This document shows, one piece after another, positions 62,077 through 64,000 of a stretch of 64,000 bases of DNA. Each line of letters opens with the position of its first letter. The stretch's first letter is position 1. The stretch spans positions 62,001-126,000 of the forward strand of contig CAYRSC010000016.1 in the NCBI GenBank assembly GCA_964427155.1, read 5' to 3'. The notes under the pieces are model-generated. The model was not told where the DNA came from and did not search any database. It saw nothing but the letters and a program-made list of their open reading frames with translations. The translations under genes and the position numbers were made by a program. Origin of the DNA: Desulfothermus sp964427155. GTDB taxonomy: Bacteria; Desulfobacterota; Desulfovibrionia; Desulfovibrionales; Desulfothermaceae.

Positions 62077-62475
62077 CTATATCTTCCTCTTTTTCCATAG
62101 TTGAATCTCTTGCATCTTTTTTCTTCTTTCACGTGCCAGGGATTTTGCAATAAGAGATTGATTTTTCTTATAGCCCCATTTCTTTTTGTATTCCTCTGGT
62201 GTTAGACCATGACTTTTGAGATGTCTCTTTGTAATTATTCTGAAAGACTTTCCACACTCCAGACATACAATGGACTTTTCCCTTATTGCCTTCTTTGGGT
62301 CAACAGGAGGTTGTTGTTCTTTTTCTTCTTCGTTATTAAGATCTTTACCCTCTATAATTTCTTTTAATTGGTTGGCCAGACTCTTTACCATAGAAGTTAT
62401 TTCTTCCTCTGTCATGTTCCTTACACTTGCCTGGGCCTTCACAATCTCCAATGCCTGTTTTATGTATTCTTCCAT
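62077..62475 (-). CDS. MucR/Ros family zinc-finger regulator
   Basis: This 132-residue protein carries a Ros/MucR zinc finger: C71-LE-C74, then GKSFRIITKRHLKSH with His85 and His89, followed by GLTPEEYKKKWGYKK, a near-invariant stretch of the family, and a basic tail. MucR proteins bind AT-rich DNA and control envelope, motility and cell-cycle genes in Alpha- and Deltaproteobacteria. Its N-terminus (about 1-45) is the oligomerisation helix region. Confidence 0.92.
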   Translation of the reverse strand: MEEYIKQALEIVKAQASVRNMTEEEITSMVKSLANQLKEIIEGKDLNNEEEKEQQPPVDPKKAIREKSIVCLECGKSFRIITKRHLKSHGLTPEEYKKKWGYKKNQSLIAKSLARERRKKMQEIQLWKKRKI

Positions 62476-62578
62476 TCTGAAACCCTCCTTATAACACTTT
62501 TAAATTTTTAAAAATATCTCTATCCACCATGGAAAGAAATATATTTTTTTAGCCAATCCCACACTAAAACTTTAAGAC

Positions 62579-62607
62579 AGTTTATACATCTATATATGAT
62601 GCGTCAA
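62579..62607 (-). promoter_or_regulatory. Candidate mucR promoter
   Basis: On the reverse strand, TTGACG (62607-62602) is followed after 17 bp by TAAACT (62584-62579). It lies about 105 bp upstream of the mucR ATG in a very AT-rich 320-bp gap, a likely place for MucR autoregulation. Confidence 0.5.
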
Positions 62608-62796
62608 GAGGTTATTATGATTTTTATCATAAAAAATCAACAAATTTTGCTATTTTATTAAATTTTTTTATAGCATTAATGTGAGAAATAGAAAAGTAGT
62701 CACAGCTCAAGCAAATCCTTTTCAAATGAGGATTGCAGACCCTTATAGGGGAGACATCATGGATGGATTTTTTTAGGGAGACCCTTTTTTGAATCT

Positions 62797-63552
62797 TTAA
62801 TTGGAGTAAATTTCCTCTTCCAGAGATCTTAGCAAGTTAGAGGCAGTAAAGTTAAATGCAAGGGGAGTGAGTGTTACATAGCCCCTGGATAAGAGATCCC
62901 TATCGGTTCCCTCCTGGACCTTTTCTGGAGGGATATATCCACAGAGCCAGTAGTAGGTCTTTCCTCTGGGGTCCTGTCTTTTTTCATACCAGTCTTCATA
63001 TACCGCCTGGGTCTGGGGACATACTTTTATTCCCTTTGAGTCTTTGATGCCACATCTGGGAAAATTTAGGTTTATCACATAACCCCGGTACCTCTTCCAC
63101 TGTATCTTTTCAATAAGGGAAGAGACGAACATGGCCTCTTCCTCCAGGGTGGAGGGGGAAAAATCGTCTATGGAGATGGCCATGGAGGGGATCTTTGCAA
63201 GGGCCGCTTCTGTGGCAGCAGCCACTGTGCCAGAGTAGAGCACATCTACCCCCACATTGGCGCCAGTGTTTATCCCTGAGAGAAGTAGCTGGGGAGGAGA
63301 ATCCAGGATGGTGGTTAGACCTAGTTTTACACAATCCACAGGGGTCCCCGATACCCCAATCCCCTCAAAACCATTGTCTCTTACTTTTTTTATCCTGAGG
63401 GGAGAGGAGATAGTAACCGCATGTCCAACTGCTGACTGTTCGGTGAGTGGCGCTATTACCTCTATCTTATGGCCTTGACGCTCTAATGCCTTTACCAGGT
63501 CTCTCAGGCCAATAGACCATATTCCGTCGTCATTGGTAACCACTATATTCAT
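62797..63552 (-). CDS. surE: 5'/3'-nucleotidase SurE
   Basis: A 251-residue phosphatase with the N-terminal metal site VVTNDDG (Asp8, Asp9), the segments PLTEQSAVGHAVT, SGTPVDCVKLGL and SGINTGANVGVDVLYSGTVA of the family. SurE dephosphorylates nucleoside monophosphates and is commonly stress-linked. It diverges from the partial YhaM-like gene. Confidence 0.95.
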   Translation of the reverse strand: MNIVVTNDDGIWSIGLRDLVKALERQGHKIEVIAPLTEQSAVGHAVTISSPLRIKKVRDNGFEGIGVSGTPVDCVKLGLTTILDSPPQLLLSGINTGANVGVDVLYSGTVAAATEAALAKIPSMAISIDDFSPSTLEEEAMFVSSLIEKIQWKRYRGYVINLNFPRCGIKDSKGIKVCPQTQAVYEDWYEKRQDPRGKTYYWLCGYIPPEKVQEGTDRDLLSRGYVTLTPLAFNFTASNLLRSLEEEIYSN

Positions 63553-63652
63553 CTTTACCTTGTGTTTTTTTTACGTTACAAAGGCCCCATATGGCTTTGA
63601 CCAGGTGCCGTTTTTAACCAATAATATTTACAATTTCAAGTTTATAATTGAG

Positions 63653-64000
63653 ATGATTGAGAAGAAGGGCTTTATAAAGGATTTGAGACAGGGAGAGAAG
63701 GTAGAGGACGTCTTTCTCTTGGTCAGGGCAAAGCAGTGGGTCTCCAAAAATGGAGACCCTTATTGGGACCTGGAGTTGCAGGATAGGACTGGAAGGATTC
63801 CTGGGAAGATATGGTATCCTGCCTCTGTGCGTTATCCCAGTATTGAGGAGGAGAGTTTTTTTTATATAAAGGGATATGTGGATTCTTTCAGGGATAATCT
63901 TCAGGTAGTAATAAATGAGCTTTTGGCAGTAGAAGAGGGGGAAGTATCCTGGGAGGACTTTTTGCCATGTGTGAAAACCTCTCCTGAAGAGTTAATGGAA
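63653..64000 (+). CDS. YhaM-like 3'-5' exonuclease (5' part; cut off by window end)
   Basis: The frame from the ATG at 63653 runs open to the window edge (about 116 codons). It begins with an OB-fold nucleic-acid-binding domain: FIKDLRQGEKVEDVFLLVRA, then WVSKNGDPYWDLELQDRTGR and IPGKIWYPAS. This is the N-terminal layout of YhaM-family exoribonucleases, whose HD domain would lie beyond the window. The ribosome-binding site is weak, so the start is uncertain. Confidence 0.7.
   Translation, partial: MIEKKGFIKDLRQGEKVEDVFLLVRAKQWVSKNGDPYWDLELQDRTGRIPGKIWYPASVRYPSIEEESFFYIKGYVDSFRDNLQVVINELLAVEEGEVSWEDFLPCVKTSPEELME

Noticed and set aside
1..64000. CRISPR arrays and insertion sequences
   Set aside because: No regularly spaced direct repeats and no transposase genes were found.

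Overview
The window looks like chromosome from a Gram-negative, flagellated, probably anaerobic and possibly thermophilic bacterium. Gram-negative markers are a BamD-like lipoprotein, an AsmA/TamB-type protein, a TonB-dependent receptor and several lipobox proteins. SelA, radical SAM enzymes, a MucR-type zinc-finger regulator and sigma-54 activators fit the Desulfobacterota ('Deltaproteobacteria') best, but this is inference: there is no 16S gene or reference to confirm it. A TtuA/NcsA-type tRNA thiolase with all its cysteines is a weak hint of heat adaptation.

Layout. 0-10 kb: a cut-off cbiA (cobyrinate diamide synthase), a PaaK-like ligase and MFS transporter, a pair of small coiled-coil membrane proteins, then a forward run of housekeeping genes (fbp, tsaD, trxA, trxB, bamD-like, a HisD-like orphan). 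10-15 kb: a reverse flagellar-filament block (fliC, fliS, fliD, flaG); fliC has a near-consensus sigma-28 promoter and a large surface insertion. 15-22 kb: a strikingly AT-rich forward block divergent from fliC, with a glycosyltransferase, methyltransferase, TPR proteins and a TPR-sulfotransferase, most simply read as filament or surface-polysaccharide modification acquired by transfer. 22-29 kb: tRNA-Glu, tRNA-Gln, Rho-N-like and DciA-like proteins, a TtuA-like enzyme, a giant AsmA-like protein and D-serine ammonia-lyase. 29-33 kb: a 750-bp gene desert, an EamA transporter, an APS-reductase-like protein lacking its catalytic motif, and an enlarged RNase P RNA.

33-45 kb is one tightly packed seven-gene operon: TonB receptor, periplasmic binding protein, FecCD permease, ABC ATPase, CobN-like chelatase, a ChlI/ChlD-type AAA-VWA fusion and a second ChlI. 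It imports and handles a metal-tetrapyrrole or metal; no cobalamin riboswitch is visible in front of it. 45-60 kb: two sigma-54 regulators, a hydrolase, an unusually Asn-X-Ser/Thr-rich surface lipoprotein, adenine deaminase, tRNA-Arg, SelA, M18 aminopeptidase, a GGDEF protein and a spore-photolyase-like radical SAM enzyme paired with an unknown protein.

60-62 kb holds the most interesting locus: on the reverse strand, a cobalamin riboswitch, a strong intrinsic terminator, a 37-residue basic peptide gene and, directly abutting it, a radical SAM/SPASM peptide maturase. This matches the uncharacterised CbpA/CbpB ('cobopep') type of ribosomal peptide system, and the architecture predicts expression when B12 is scarce. 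The two genes are bracketed by a 23-bp inverted repeat. The window closes with MucR, SurE and the start of a YhaM-like nuclease.
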